From positions 2,276,438 through 2,340,437 of the forward strand of contig OX638341.1 of NCBI GenBank assembly GCA_951812965.1: a stretch of DNA of 64,000 nucleotides. Direction: 5' to 3'. The position numbers and the translations under genes were made by a program. Below are positions 35,568 through 45,222 of this stretch, in pieces. The notes below the pieces were generated by a model. The model was not told where the DNA came from, ran no database searches, and was given only the letters and a program-made list of their open reading frames with translations. Positions within the stretch are counted from its first letter, which is position 1; each line of letters opens with the position of its first letter. The stretch comes from an uncultured Pseudohongiella sp. GTDB taxonomy: Bacteria > Pseudomonadota > Gammaproteobacteria > Pseudomonadales > Pseudohongiellaceae.

Positions 35568-36578
35568 TCAGACTTGAACAGCCGGTCCGGAGGGGTTTTC
35601 GAGCACATCGAATCCTTGCTGTTTCAGCCAGTGAGGCAGATCGATGATGACCCAGTTTTCCGCCAGCTTGTCGCCGGCGCGCCGATATATATCAACGACT
35701 CTCATGTCTATCCGGCGGTTGCAGGGCGGCATTCCCAGATAGCCGCCGCGTGGTGAATGCGTCAGATTGGGCCAGCCGAAAAAACCGCCGTAGCTGCCTT
35801 CGGCGAATCGCGCCACATGACCATTGAATACCTTGTCATCAAGCCCTTCGCGAAACGGGTGCTGATGCTGCTGCTGATAGCGCTGAATGCTGTAGGCGGA
35901 ACCGATGCCGGCCGGTCCGTGCCACATCATGTTTTCATGCCAGGTTCGCCGCAGCACTTCTGGCGGGCATCTGTCATTTCCGCTATTGTTCAACTCATCC
36001 AGATCGCTCACCATGCGGCCAATCAGTTCCAGTGTTGCCGCAGCCTCTGCCGGATTCGCCTTGCCGGACAGCAGGCCGTCGCCGGTACTCGGCCCCGGCG
36101 TGAGGATCGCGGCGCCCGTTTGCCGCGGCAGCGGAAAGACTTCAGCCTGCTGCATGACCGAGAGAATGTCACAGAAAAAGGCGGTTCTGGTTATTCCGCC
36201 ATTCTCGATGCAGTTGAATTCCGCGTATCTCAGGTAGGCCAATTTGCCGGTTGCCGGAATGCCCAGCCAACTCGCGTCGAGTAACCCGTACAGATGCCCC
36301 ATGCAGACTACCCAGTCCGCACCGTCGATTTCACTGGTTCCGCCGAAAACAATATCGTTCTTGCGCCGCAGAAATTTCCAGCTCCGACGCAAGGGTTGCC
36401 ACAAGAGCGTGGTGATCGCATCGGCCCCATGTAACTCATCCCAGGGGCATACGCCATAAAATCGGTGATCCTTCGTGTAGTAGCGTTCGAGCAGATGTCG
36501 GATGTCTGAATCAGGGCATTGATCCAGTTCCTGATGGAATTCGTTAACGAGCTTTTTATTGGCATTGTGGCTGGTCAT
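35568..36578 (-). CDS. Double-domain SnoaL/NTF2-like protein 3
   Basis: A 336-residue paralogue of the 22529 product, with the same two-part layout. The first half has LLERYYTKDHRFYGVCPWDE and GKLAYLRYAEFNCIENGGIT; the second has WHGPAGIGSAYSIQRYQQQH, LGMPPCNRRIDMRVVDIYRR and ENWVIIDLPHWLKQQGFDVL. The shared GPAGIGS and ENWV-DL blocks mark a subfamily of their own. No signal peptide. It converges on the alpha/beta hydrolase (15 bp between stops) and is divergent from the MetE-like gene. Enzymatic role unknown. Confidence 0.7.
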   Translation of the reverse strand: MTSHNANKKLVNEFHQELDQCPDSDIRHLLERYYTKDHRFYGVCPWDELHGADAITTLLWQPLRRSWKFLRRKNDIVFGGTSEIDGADWVVCMGHLYGLLDASWLGIPATGKLAYLRYAEFNCIENGGITRTAFFCDILSVMQQAEVFPLPRQTGAAILTPGPSTGDGLLSGKANPAEAAATLELIGRMVSDLDELNNSGNDRCPPEVLRRTWHENMMWHGPAGIGSAYSIQRYQQQHQHPFREGLDDKVFNGHVARFAEGSYGGFFGWPNLTHSPRGGYLGMPPCNRRIDMRVVDIYRRAGDKLAENWVIIDLPHWLKQQGFDVLENPSGPAVQV

Positions 36579-36626
36579 GCCATTGCCTTCGCCTTGTAAT
36601 CACTTACTGACGGCCTCGGGGCGCCG

Positions 36627-36653
36627 CATGGAAACTTCGGGAAATTTTCCATG
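36627..36653. promoter_or_regulatory. Inverted repeat in the divergent region before 36578 and 36776
   Basis: CATGGAAA at 36627-36634 and TTTCCATG at 36646-36653 are perfect inverted arms with 11 bases between. It lies 49 bp before the SnoaL-like start and 123 bp before the MetE-like start. A half-site of the LacI-type palindrome (complement ATTGCATCCG) follows at 36670-36679. Either could be an operator for the divergent pair. Confidence 0.35.
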
Positions 36654-36775
36654 TGCAACATATGTACTTCGGATGCAATAATAGCCTGAATGAATGACAG
36701 CGCAAATCAGTTCCAATGCGCCGGCCGCGGCTCCGGCAACTATGACCACCTCAAGAAACGGAGGGAGCGGAAACA

Positions 36776-37924
36776 GTGAAAACCAGCAAAGATAGAATCC
36801 TGACAACCCATGTGGGCAGTCTACCCCGGTCGAAAGCGGTAACGGATGGAGTTTTCGCCAAGGAAAACGGGGAATTGGAAGATGAGGAAGAACTGCTGGG
36901 AGTAATCCGGGTAGCGGTTGACGAGGTCGTTCGCCAGCAGATTGAGGCAGGTGTAGACGTTGTAAGCGATGGCGAAATGAGCAAGATTTCCTATGCGACA
37001 TACATCAAGGACAGGATAAGCGGATTTTCCGGCGACAGCCCTCGCAAACCCCCGGCGGATCTCGAGGAATTCCCGGGCTTTCTGGAACGCCAGGCGCAAT
37101 CGGGTGGAACTCCGACCTATCGGCGCCCGCAATGCACCGGTGAGATTGCAGTCAAGAATTTGCAGCCATTGACGGAAGACCTGGAAAACCTCGCCAGGGC
37201 CGTCACGACGCACAAGCCTGTGGAAGCCTTTATGAACGCCGCATCGCCGGGGGTTATCGCACTATTTCAGCCTAACCAGTATTACAGCGGCCACGAGGCT
37301 TATCTCGAGGCACTGGCGGAGGCGATGAGGATCGAATACGAGTCGATCGTCGAGGCGGGGTTTCTACTGCAACTCGATTCGCCCGATCTGGGGCTCGGCC
37401 GGCATATGATGTTCAAGGACAATGACGATGCCGAGTATACGAAGCTTGCCAATATTCACGTGGAGGCGCTGAATCATTCCCTGCGTAACGTACCTGCCGA
37501 CAGGGTTCGCCTGCATATTTGCTGGGGCAACTACGAGGGGCCGCATCACAAGGACGCCCCTATGAATCTCGTACTTCCGGTAGCGCTGCGAGCCAAGCCC
37601 CAGGCGCTGCTCTTTGAGTCGTCGAATCCACGGCACGCCCATGAATGGACGGTTTTCCGCGACACTCGCATACCCGCCGACAAGGTTCTGATCCCGGGAG
37701 TCATCGATTCAACGACGAACTTTATCGAGCACCCGGAACTGGTAGTGGAACGTATCTGTAAATTTGCAGACATAGTCGGCCGAGAGCGGGTGCTGGCGGG
37801 AACAGACTGTGGATTTTCCACCTTTGCCGGATTCGGCGCGGTGGACGAGAAAATCGTCTACGCGAAGCTCGCGTCTCTTGCGGAGGGAGCGCGAATCGCC
37901 AGCGGAAAACTTTGGAGTCATTGA
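36776..37924 (+). CDS. MetE C-terminal-like methyltransferase
   Basis: A 382-residue zinc methyltransferase of the cobalamin-independent methionine synthase C-terminal family. It begins KDRILTTHVGSLPRSKAV, where the histidine and arginine contact the substrate, and holds zinc-ligand candidates in LHICWGNYEG (His and Cys) and LAGTDCGFSTF (Cys). It lacks the MetE N-terminal half, so it is not the folate-dependent methionine synthase. Related single-domain enzymes transfer methyl or alkyl groups to thiols. Here it sits in the catabolic region and may remove a methyl group from the substrate. GTG start at 36776 with GGAGGGAG upstream. Confidence 0.82.
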   Translation: MKTSKDRILTTHVGSLPRSKAVTDGVFAKENGELEDEEELLGVIRVAVDEVVRQQIEAGVDVVSDGEMSKISYATYIKDRISGFSGDSPRKPPADLEEFPGFLERQAQSGGTPTYRRPQCTGEIAVKNLQPLTEDLENLARAVTTHKPVEAFMNAASPGVIALFQPNQYYSGHEAYLEALAEAMRIEYESIVEAGFLLQLDSPDLGLGRHMMFKDNDDAEYTKLANIHVEALNHSLRNVPADRVRLHICWGNYEGPHHKDAPMNLVLPVALRAKPQALLFESSNPRHAHEWTVFRDTRIPADKVLIPGVIDSTTNFIEHPELVVERICKFADIVGRERVLAGTDCGFSTFAGFGAVDEKIVYAKLASLAEGARIASGKLWSH

Positions 37925-38019
37925 CACCAAATCCGGCGTTCGGGCTGGGTCAATACCATGACAATAACGGGCGCAGAGAGTAGAATCGGCAGTTGCCCCA
38001 AGCTGGAGTGAACCCATTC

Positions 38020-38337
38020 ATGAGCATCGAGCAGAACATCAAAGACCAGATCAGCGACAACAACATCCTGTTGTACATGAAGGGCAGCCCGCAGATGCCG
38101 CAATGCGGCTTCTCGGCCCAGGTCACGCAAGTGCTGATGCAATGCGGCAAACGCTTCGCTTACGTCGACGTGCTCAGCAATCCGGAAATCCGGGCGAATT
38201 TGCCGAAAGTCTCCAACTGGCCCACCTTCCCGCAACTTTTCGTCGACGGCGAACTCGTCGGCGGCTGTGACATCGTCACCGAGATGTTTGAAAACGGAGA
38301 GTTGCAGTCCATGCTCGACAAGGCCGCGACCGAATAA
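38020..38337 (+). CDS. grxD: Monothiol glutaredoxin
   Basis: A 105-residue CGFS-type glutaredoxin. The active site is GSPQMPQCGFSAQ, and the glutathione-binding segments NWPTFPQLFVDGELVGGCDI follow. Such proteins carry and hand over [2Fe-2S] clusters. TGGAG precedes the ATG at 38020; a slightly longer reading adds nine unrelated residues. Convergent with the RNase T gene. Confidence 0.93.
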   Translation: MSIEQNIKDQISDNNILLYMKGSPQMPQCGFSAQVTQVLMQCGKRFAYVDVLSNPEIRANLPKVSNWPTFPQLFVDGELVGGCDIVTEMFENGELQSMLDKAATE

Positions 38338-38348
38338 CTCCACCGCGG

Positions 38349-38972
38349 TTATTGCCACCCTCCAAGATTGCGCCAGTGGTTGACGATGCCGCAGAACAGC
38401 TCTGCTGTCTTCTCCGCGTCGTAGCAGGCGCTGTGGGCGGATGCGCCGTCGAATTTGATACCCGCCTCTTCACAGGCGCGTGACAGTACGGTCTGGCCAT
38501 ACGCGAGGCCGGCCAGCGTGGCGGTATCGAAACTGCTGAACGGGTGGAACGGGTTGCGCTTGAGATTCTGGCGCGCACTGGCGGCATTGACGAATCCGTG
38601 ATCGAAATGGGCGTTATGTCCCACCAGCACGGCGCGTTTGCAGTCGTGGGCCTTGACCGCCTTCCGCACCATTTTGAACATGTCGCTGAACGCCTCGCGT
38701 TCGGTCACTGCTTCGCGGCCGGGGTCGTTTGGATCGATACCCGTAAACTCCAGCGCCGCCGGGTCTATATTGCTGCCCGCAAAGGGAACTACCCGATGGA
38801 AGCAGCTTCGGTCGGCATGTAGCACCCCTTCCGCATCCATGGTGAAAGTAACGGCCGCAACCTCCAGGACGGCGTCGGTCGCCGAGTTGAAACCACCGGT
38901 TTCCACATCGACCACCACCGGGAGAAATGCGCGGAACCGTTGTTTCAACAGACCATTCGGCGCTTCAGTCAT
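38349..38972 (-). CDS. rnt: Ribonuclease T
   Basis: A 207-residue DEDD-family 3'-5' exoribonuclease that trims tRNA and other stable RNA ends. Exo I is [10 protein letters not shown], exo II lies in [19 protein letters not shown], and exo III contains [33 protein letters not shown] is typical for RNase T. The ATG at 38972 overlaps the pyrC stop as ATGA, so the two are translated together, an arrangement common in gammaproteobacteria. Confidence 0.93.
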   Translation of the reverse strand: MTEAPNGLLKQRFRAFLPVVVDVETGGFNSATDAVLEVAAVTFTMDAEGVLHADRSCFHRVVPFAGSNIDPAALEFTGIDPNDPGREAVTEREAFSDMFKMVRKAVKAHDCKRAVLVGHNAHFDHGFVNAASARQNLKRNPFHPFSSFDTATLAGLAYGQTVLSRACEEAGIKFDGASAHSACYDAEKTAELFCGIVNHWRNLGGWQ

Positions 38973-40051
38973 GGGCCGTTTCCGGCGAGCTTCCAACGAA
39001 TGTTCTCGCCGGCGCGGATCGGAATCACTTCGTCGCCGCCGAACTCGTGTCGAGCGGGCGCGGTCCAGCTTTCGCGCACGAGTTCGATGCGCGCGCTATT
39101 GCGTTCCCTGCCATAGAAATCCGCGCCGTGAAAGGCGGCGAACGCTTCGAGCCGGTCCAGCGCCTGCTCCTCTTCGAACACTTCGGTATACAGCTCCAGC
39201 GCCGCCGGTGCGGTATAGATACCCGCGCAACCGCAGGCGCTTTCCTTTTCGTTCACTGGATGCGGCGCTGAGTCGGTGCCGAGGAAAAAGCGCGGATTTC
39301 CACTCGTGGCGGCGGCCCGCAGCGCCTCGCGATGCACGTCGCGCTTGAGGATGGGCAGGCAGTAAAGATGCGGCCTGATGCCGCCGGCAAGCATGTCGCT
39401 GCGATCGAACAGGAGATGATGCACGGTAATCGTCGCGGCGATGCGCGCATCCGCTTCGCTTACAAACTGCGCTGCCTGCCTGGTTGTTATGTGCTCGAGC
39501 ACCATGCGCAGGTGCGGGAAGCGATCACACAGGGGCTGCAGGATGCGGTCAATGAAAACCGCTTCCCGGTCAAAGATATCCACCTCGGCATCGCTGACTT
39601 CGCCGTGCAGCAACAGCGGCAGGTCAAGCTCCTGCATACGCTCCAGCACCGGAAAGACTTTTTGGATAGCGGTCACGCCCGATTCGGAATTGGTGGTGGC
39701 GCCGGCGGGGTAGTACTTCACGCCGGCAAGCCAGGGCTCACGCACGGCCCGTTCGATCTCTGCAATAGGCAGACTATCCGTCAGATACAAGGTCATCAGC
39801 GGTTCGAAGCTGCCCCCCGGCGGAATCGCCCGAACGATTCTCTCGCGATACTCTCCCGCGGCCGCGACGCTCGTGACCGGCGGCTTCAGATTGGGCATAA
39901 CGATGGCGCGGCGGAAACAACGCGCGCTATGAGGAACGGTAGTCGCCAGCGCGGCGCCATCGCGCAGATGCAAATGCCAGTCGTCGGGGCAGACTATGCT
40001 GATCTTGTCGCGGTTCACGATGTCACGGTCAGGAAACGGAACTTGGCCCAT
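38969..40051 (-). CDS. pyrC: Dihydroorotase
   Basis: Third step of pyrimidine synthesis, reversible cyclisation of carbamoyl aspartate to dihydroorotate. The 360-residue protein has the zinc motif [10 protein letters not shown], the lysine to be carboxylated in [15 protein letters not shown], histidines in LLLHGEVSD and [11 protein letters not shown], and the catalytic aspartate in [10 protein letters not shown]. It is the E. coli-like PyrC type. Upstream partner of rnt. The repeat copy D begins 50 bp before the start. Confidence 0.95.
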   Translation of the reverse strand: MGQVPFPDRDIVNRDKISIVCPDDWHLHLRDGAALATTVPHSARCFRRAIVMPNLKPPVTSVAAAGEYRERIVRAIPPGGSFEPLMTLYLTDSLPIAEIERAVREPWLAGVKYYPAGATTNSESGVTAIQKVFPVLERMQELDLPLLLHGEVSDAEVDIFDREAVFIDRILQPLCDRFPHLRMVLEHITTRQAAQFVSEADARIAATITVHHLLFDRSDMLAGGIRPHLYCLPILKRDVHREALRAAATSGNPRFFLGTDSAPHPVNEKESACGCAGIYTAPAALELYTEVFEEEQALDRLEAFAAFHGADFYGRERNSARIELVRESWTAPARHEFGGDEVIPIRAGENIRWKLAGNGP

Positions 40052-40101
40052 TAGTCGAATTGTAGCCTAATCAGGAAATATCCTGTGCGGGTTAGCGCGT
40101 G

Positions 40102-40215
40102 CGCCTTCAGTATGTAGGGGCGAGGCATGCCTCGCCCGTCAGTTGCACGGTTTCGGGGCCGTTCGCGGGCGAGGCCTGCCTCGCCACTACGGTCTCACAT
40201 GTATTTGAACCTACA
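40102..40215. repeat. Palindromic repeat, copy D (114 bp, two palindromes)
   Basis: The first core is perfect (40118-40137). The second (40167-40186) has GGCCTG and a final CCA in place of GGCATG and CCC. Same length and order as copy C at 20853-20966. The right flank, CTACGGTCTCACATGTATTT and on, is the reverse complement of the sequence that ends sbcB. It fills most of the gap between pyrC and the class IV aminotransferase. Confidence 0.9.
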
Positions 40216-40285
40216 CATATCCATCGGTGGCGACGCATTGTTACTATGTCGAAATTGCCGGCAGTCGCAATGGCCTTGCGAGTCT

Positions 40286-41209
40286 TCATTGCCTGCCACG
40301 GCCGCATTCATTCTCGACTAACGTTTGGTAGAGGTTTCGCAGCCGGTGGGTCACCGGCCCTGGCTTGCCGGCGCCGATGACGCGGCCGTCGATTTCCGAA
40401 ACCGGAGTCACGCCGGCGAAAGTGCCGGTGACGAAGGCTTCCTCCGCGCCATAGGTCTGCGCTACCGAAAAATTCCGCTCGTACACGGGCAGGTCGTTGG
40501 CCTTGCAGAGGTTGATGATGTTCCGCCGGGTAATTCCATCGAGGCAATAATCACCGCTCGACGTCCATACCTCGCCTTCGCGCACGATGAAGAAATGGGT
40601 GGAATTGCAAGTCGCCACATGGCCGTGGGGGTCGAGCATCAGTGCTTCGTCGAAACCTGCCTTGGCCGCCTGGATGCAGCCGAAGATGCAATTCAGTTTG
40701 GAGTGGCTGTTGATCCGCGGGTCCTGCACGTCCGCATAACCCCGGCGCACATATACCGTATACAGCCGGACGCCGCGGCCGTACAACCCGGGATCCGGCG
40801 TCTTGTGCTCCGGGATGATGACGATGGTAGGCTCGCCCACGGTCATGGCGGGGTCCTGGTAAGGCGTTGACTTGATGCCGCGGCTCAACATCAGGCGAAT
40901 GTGCACGCCGGATTCCATGCCATTGGCGTCCACGGTGTCGTAGAGCCGCGTCTTCAGCGCGGCGAGCGAAATTCCCGGGTCGAAATCGAGCGCCCTGGCG
41001 CCCTCCCAAAGGCGCTTCAGGTGGCGATCAAGAAACGGAATCACGCCCTGGTGCAGCCGCAGTCCCTCCCAAATGCCGTCGCCCAGCACGAAGCCGCTGT
41101 CGAATACCGATACCACGGCTTTCTCGCGCGGAAACAACTCTCCATTGATGTTGATCCGTATATGCCGGTTTCGCTCGTCCTGCGGTACGGTATGGGTGCC
41201 GGTAGTCAT
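40286..41209 (-). CDS. Class IV aminotransferase (branched-chain/D-amino acid type)
   Basis: A 307-residue PLP enzyme of fold type IV. Signature parts are SVFDSGFVLGDGIWEGLRLH, the lysine in PRINSHSKLNCIFGCIQAAK, NSTHFFIVREGEVWTS and CLDGITRRNIINL. Members are branched-chain aminotransferase, D-alanine aminotransferase and aminodeoxychorismate lyase; sequence alone does not choose between the first two. The ATG at 41209 is the start of family similarity; the frame is open further but reads through the divergent argG promoter. Probably cytoplasmic amino acid metabolism. Confidence 0.83.
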   Translation of the reverse strand: MTTGTHTVPQDERNRHIRININGELFPREKAVVSVFDSGFVLGDGIWEGLRLHQGVIPFLDRHLKRLWEGARALDFDPGISLAALKTRLYDTVDANGMESGVHIRLMLSRGIKSTPYQDPAMTVGEPTIVIIPEHKTPDPGLYGRGVRLYTVYVRRGYADVQDPRINSHSKLNCIFGCIQAAKAGFDEALMLDPHGHVATCNSTHFFIVREGEVWTSSGDYCLDGITRRNIINLCKANDLPVYERNFSVAQTYGAEEAFVTGTFAGVTPVSEIDGRVIGAGKPGPVTHRLRNLYQTLVENECGRGRQ

Positions 41210-41375
41210 GGAATCAGCTAATTCCCCTTGAATTTGCCGCCGCCGCTCATGCGATCCCGAAACGGATACGGCGCGACGGTTCGGGATGATCGTATGGCGG
41301 CCGGCAAAAGTCCATTTCGATCCAGGCTGCGCCGCGATGCTAGAATGCGCTCTTTTTTGCGGGCGGAGATCGCGC

Positions 41376-42587
41376 ATGTCCCAGATCAGGAAAGTGGTGC
41401 TGGCTTATTCGGGCGGGCTTGACACCTCGGTTATCGCGAAATGGCTGCAACAGACTTACGATTGCGAAGTCGTCACCTTCACCGCCGACATCGGCCAGGG
41501 CGAGGAAGTAGAGCCGGCCCGCGCCAAGGCCGAAGCCATGGGCATCCGGGAAATCTTCATTGAGGATCTGCGCGAGGAATTCGTTGCCGAGTACGTCAAT
41601 CCCATGTTCCGCGCCAATGCGCTGTATGAAGGCGAATACCTGCTCGGCACCTCGATCGCGCGTCCGCTGATCGCCAAAAGACTGGTGGAAATCGCCCATG
41701 AAACCGGCGCCAACGCAATTTCCCATGGCGCGACGGGGAAGGGCAACGACCAAGTCCGCTTTGAACTTGGCGCCTACGCCTTGAGTCCCGGTATCAAGAT
41801 CATCGCGCCCTGGCGCGAATGGGACCTCAATTCCCGGGAACGCCTGCTCGCCTATTGCGAACGGCATGAGATTCCAGTCGAGATGAAACTCGGCGGCAAG
41901 TCGCCGTATTCCATGGACGCCAACTTGCTGCACATATCCTACGAAGGCGGCGTGCTCGAAGACCCCTGGGCCGAACCGGACGAATCCATGTGGATGCGCA
42001 GCGTGGCGCCGGAGGCGGCGCCGGAAGATGCGGCCTATGTGGAGCTGGATTATCGCCGCGGCGATATCGTCGCCGTGGACGGCGAGGCCATGAGCCCGGC
42101 GAGAGTGCTGGAGACGCTGAATCGCATCGCCGGCGCCCATGGCGTCGGACGCGCCGATATCGTCGAAAACCGCTATATCGGCATGAAATCCCGCGGCTGT
42201 TATGAAACGCCGGGCGGCACGGTCATGCTCAAGGCCCATCGCGCCATCGAGTCGATCACGCTCGACCGGGAACTGGCGCACCTGAAAGACGAGTTGATGC
42301 CGCGCTACGCCAGCCTGGTGTACAACGGCTACTGGTTTTCGCCCGAACGCCTGGCCATGCAGGCGCTGATCGACAATTCCCAGCAATACGTGAACGGCAA
42401 AGTAAAGTTGAAACTTTACAAAGGCAACGTCATCGTCGCCGGCAGGCAGTCCGACGATTCGCTGTTCGACGAGGATATCGCCACTTTCGAAGACGACGCC
42501 GGCGCCTACGACCAGGCCGACGCGGGCGGCTTCATTCGCCTCAACGCCTTGCGCTTGCGCATCGCCGCGGGCAAGGGCAGAAAGTAG
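41376..42587 (+). CDS. argG: Argininosuccinate synthase
   Basis: Joins citrulline and aspartate with ATP in arginine synthesis. The 403-residue protein starts [20 protein letters not shown] with the PP-loop, and has [34 protein letters not shown] and [18 protein letters not shown], all standard blocks. GGCGGAG precedes the ATG at 41376; a longer reading upstream has no family similarity. A TAGAAT hexamer at 41341-41346 may be the -10 element. Divergent from the aminotransferase. Confidence 0.96.
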   Translation: MSQIRKVVLAYSGGLDTSVIAKWLQQTYDCEVVTFTADIGQGEEVEPARAKAEAMGIREIFIEDLREEFVAEYVNPMFRANALYEGEYLLGTSIARPLIAKRLVEIAHETGANAISHGATGKGNDQVRFELGAYALSPGIKIIAPWREWDLNSRERLLAYCERHEIPVEMKLGGKSPYSMDANLLHISYEGGVLEDPWAEPDESMWMRSVAPEAAPEDAAYVELDYRRGDIVAVDGEAMSPARVLETLNRIAGAHGVGRADIVENRYIGMKSRGCYETPGGTVMLKAHRAIESITLDRELAHLKDELMPRYASLVYNGYWFSPERLAMQALIDNSQQYVNGKVKLKLYKGNVIVAGRQSDDSLFDEDIATFEDDAGAYDQADAGGFIRLNALRLRIAAGKGRK

Positions 42588-42593
42588 GCCGCC

Positions 42594-43229
42594 TCACGCC
42601 GGAATCTTGTCCGGGTATTCGCACAGGTCGGCGATCGGGCATTCGCCGCAGCGGGGTTTGCGCGCCACGCACACGTAGCGGCCGTGCAGGATGAGCCAGT
42701 GGTGCGCGTCGAGTAGAAATTCCTCCGGCACCAGGCGCAGTAATTCTTTTTCCACTTCAATCACGTTGCGGCCCGGCGCGATGCCTGTGCGGTTTGAAAC
42801 ACGAAAGATATGCGTGTCGACCGCCATCGCCACCTGGCGAAAGGCGGTATTCAGGATCACATTGGCGGTTTTCCTGCCGACTCCGGGCAAGGCTTCGAGT
42901 TCCTCCCGGGTGTCGGGCACTTTCGAGCCATGTTGTTCCACCAGCAGGTGGCAGGCGGCGATCACATTCTTCGCCTTGGTGTTGAACAGCCCGATGGTGC
43001 GGATGTAACGCTTCAGACCTTCCTCGCCGAGAGTGAGCATGGCCTCCGGCGTATTCGCCACGGGATAGAGTTTCGCCGTCGCCAGGTTTACGCTGACGTC
43101 GGTCGCTTGAGCCGACAGGATCACCGAGATCAGCAATTCGAAATGTGAATTGAAATCGAGTTCCGTAGTCGGGTCCGGATTGGCTGCCCGCAGTCGCTCG
43201 AAAATCTGACGCCGCTTCCTTGCGTTCAT
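42594..43229 (-). CDS. nth: Endonuclease III
   Basis: A 211-residue DNA glycosylase/AP lyase for oxidised pyrimidines. The helix-hairpin-helix with catalytic lysine is [14 protein letters not shown], the catalytic aspartate is in [13 protein letters not shown], and the [4Fe-4S] cysteines C-x6-C-x2-C-x5-C are in [17 protein letters not shown]. The ATG at 43229 overlaps the stop of the ferredoxin gene as ATGA, so they are coupled. Confidence 0.95.
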   Translation of the reverse strand: MNARKRRQIFERLRAANPDPTTELDFNSHFELLISVILSAQATDVSVNLATAKLYPVANTPEAMLTLGEEGLKRYIRTIGLFNTKAKNVIAACHLLVEQHGSKVPDTREELEALPGVGRKTANVILNTAFRQVAMAVDTHIFRVSNRTGIAPGRNVIEVEKELLRLVPEEFLLDAHHWLILHGRYVCVARKPRCGECPIADLCEYPDKIPA

Positions 43230-43642
43230 TTGCCTTTTCTGCGCGCCGCCACCCTTGCCACCGCGGCGGCGATCTCGCGCCGCGCCTCCTCTCGCGAGAA
43301 CCCTCCACGGCCGGCTTTCGGCCATAGCCGGGGGTCCGGATTCGCCAGGCGGAAATCGTGATACTCCTCGCGTCGGCGCCGATGCCGCAGCAAATCCTCA
43401 TCGGGTATCGCCGAGTGCTCCGGAATCGCGCGCATTTCGATGCAATCGGTGGGGCAGGGTTCGAGGCAAAGTTCGCAGCCGGTACATTCGGCGCTGATCA
43501 CGGTATGCATCATTCCGGGGGCGCCAAGGATGGCGTCGACGGGACACACCGGCAGGCACTTGGCGCAGCCGATGCACTCGGATTCACGAACGAAAGCGAT
43601 GGCTTCCGGCGTCTCAGGGCTGCCGGGAGAAACGCTGCTCAT
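43226..43642 (-). CDS. Stand-alone RsxB/RnfB-like ferredoxin
   Basis: A 138-residue protein with two complete [4Fe-4S] motifs, [16 protein letters not shown] and [16 protein letters not shown], like the ferredoxin part of RnfB/RsxB. It lacks the N-terminal membrane anchor and the extra cluster domain of full RnfB, and no rnfACDGE genes are present. The charged C-terminal tail is unusual. Similar short ferredoxins beside nth are seen in gammaproteobacteria, and coupling with nth (ATGA) suggests electron or cluster supply to a repair enzyme. Its start lies 29 bp inside the end of the protease gene. Confidence 0.8.
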   Translation of the reverse strand: MSSVSPGSPETPEAIAFVRESECIGCAKCLPVCPVDAILGAPGMMHTVISAECTGCELCLEPCPTDCIEMRAIPEHSAIPDEDLLRHRRRREEYHDFRLANPDPRLWPKAGRGGFSREEARREIAAAVARVAARRKGK

Positions 43643-45140
43643 CCAGGAGGCCGTTGGAATACGCCGATGGGATCCGGTAGCGCGCCATGATCTGTTCTTC
43701 CGAGGCCAGTGCTTCCTCGTGATCGATCACCATCTGGTATCCGTTGTCATTGCGAAAGACGACGAAAGACTCGGTGTTTTCCCGCAGAACTGAAACGAAA
43801 TGATCGAAGTCGCGGATCGACTCACCGTTGACAGTTTGCACAACCCAGTTGCGCCAGTCGTGATAACCGACATTTACATCGGCCGCCATGACCTGCAAGG
43901 CGACGACGAGTTCCTGGCGTTCCGGGGAGGCCCATTCGTTGCGCGCTTCCAGCAGTGTTATCGGTGCGGAACGGCTCCAGTCGTTGCCCCAGCGCTTGAT
44001 CAGGTTCATGTTCAGCGGCACGAACAGAACCCCGCCGTAGAGATAGTATTCGGGTATCTGGTCGAATTGCTCGGGATTGACCAGGCTGTAGCTGACTTTC
44101 GCGCCGCCGGCGGTGAGCAAGGCGGATTCTTCCCTGCCTTCGCGGGAAAAAGTTATCGGAATAGTGTCCCCGATGTGGTACTGATCCATCGCGTACTTGT
44201 AATTCGTCAACATTTCGTCGTTGAGCTGGATGCTGCCGTCGTCCGCTATTTCATGGCCGTCTACCGCGGTGATCACGTCATTGACCTGAAGCACGCCGTC
44301 GGCGGGGGAGTCTTCGAAAACCTTGATTACGATCACGCCGCGCTGATCTGCGCTGAGGTCCCATGCCGCCTTCGCCGACGGGCTTTCCAGTGTCTGGGTG
44401 CGGAAGCCGAGATCGGGGAAACCGTCCCAGGCGCCGTCTTCACTGTCTTTCAATACATGGCGGATCACGCTGGGCGGAATGAAATAGCCGAGGTTTTCGG
44501 CCCGGCCGCCGGTATTGGACTGCATGACGATGCCGACGATCTGCTGATCGACGATGACCGGCCCGCCGCTATTGCCTGGATTGATGGCCGCGTCGAGTTG
44601 GCCGGCCAGCAAATAGCTGGAGGCGTGGGCATAAACCTGGTGTTCCACCCGCGAAAGCACACCCTGGGTGACGCTCAGGCTCTGGCCGCCGACGGGATAG
44701 CCGAATACCGAAACCTCGTCGCGCAGGTTCGGCAGATCGCCGATGGTCAACGGTTTCAGACCGGTGTAGAACTCCTCGTCGTCTACCGTGATCAACGCAA
44801 GATCCGCCTCGTGGGATACGAACAGTACTCGCGCCTGGAATCGTTGCGGATCGTTGTGCCGCTGCGCCTGCACATAACTGGCGTTGGCGATGACATGGGC
44901 ATTGGTGAGGATGCGGTTGGAGTCGATCAGCACCCCGGAACCGGAGGTCTGCCGGGGATTCAGCAGCCGCCAGGGGACGAAATAGTCGGGCGCCGCCTGG
45001 GTCGTATGGATCTTGATTACCGAATTTTCGATTTCCCGGATGTCGGCGTCTTGTGCGGCGACACTGCCGCAGGCAAGCGCCAGCACCGCGAAAACAGCGC
45101 CGAGATGCTTGTTGCCTGATCGTATTTGCCTTGAGTTCAT
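43614..45140 (-). CDS. DegP-like periplasmic serine protease
   Basis: A 508-residue trypsin-like protease with signal peptide (ending near SVAAQD). The triad is visible: His in [12 protein letters not shown], Asp in [10 protein letters not shown], Ser in [18 protein letters not shown]-like segment follows ([20 protein letters not shown]). The C-terminal 200 residues, with [20 protein letters not shown], resemble the second PDZ region of the DegP-like Deg9-type proteins more than E. coli DegP. It likely degrades or refolds envelope proteins. First gene of the unit protease, ferredoxin, nth. Confidence 0.85.
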   Translation of the reverse strand: MNSRQIRSGNKHLGAVFAVLALACGSVAAQDADIREIENSVIKIHTTQAAPDYFVPWRLLNPRQTSGSGVLIDSNRILTNAHVIANASYVQAQRHNDPQRFQARVLFVSHEADLALITVDDEEFYTGLKPLTIGDLPNLRDEVSVFGYPVGGQSLSVTQGVLSRVEHQVYAHASSYLLAGQLDAAINPGNSGGPVIVDQQIVGIVMQSNTGGRAENLGYFIPPSVIRHVLKDSEDGAWDGFPDLGFRTQTLESPSAKAAWDLSADQRGVIVIKVFEDSPADGVLQVNDVITAVDGHEIADDGSIQLNDEMLTNYKYAMDQYHIGDTIPITFSREGREESALLTAGGAKVSYSLVNPEQFDQIPEYYLYGGVLFVPLNMNLIKRWGNDWSRSAPITLLEARNEWASPERQELVVALQVMAADVNVGYHDWRNWVVQTVNGESIRDFDHFVSVLRENTESFVVFRNDNGYQMVIDHEEALASEEQIMARYRIPSAYSNGLLDEQRFSRQP

Positions 45141-45222
45141 CCAGATTGCCGAAACGAGGTCAAACGCCGAGTATCGGCCCTGCCGCTGCGCTGTGTCAAT
45201 CTGGACTCTTTGGCTTCGAACC

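Noticed and set aside
41340..42386. 348-codon frame antisense to argG
   Set aside because: Shadow of a well-conserved gene; no motif of its own.
43800..45119. 439-codon frame antisense to the DegP-like protease
   Set aside because: A GC-rich shadow without motifs; the protease has signal peptide and triad.
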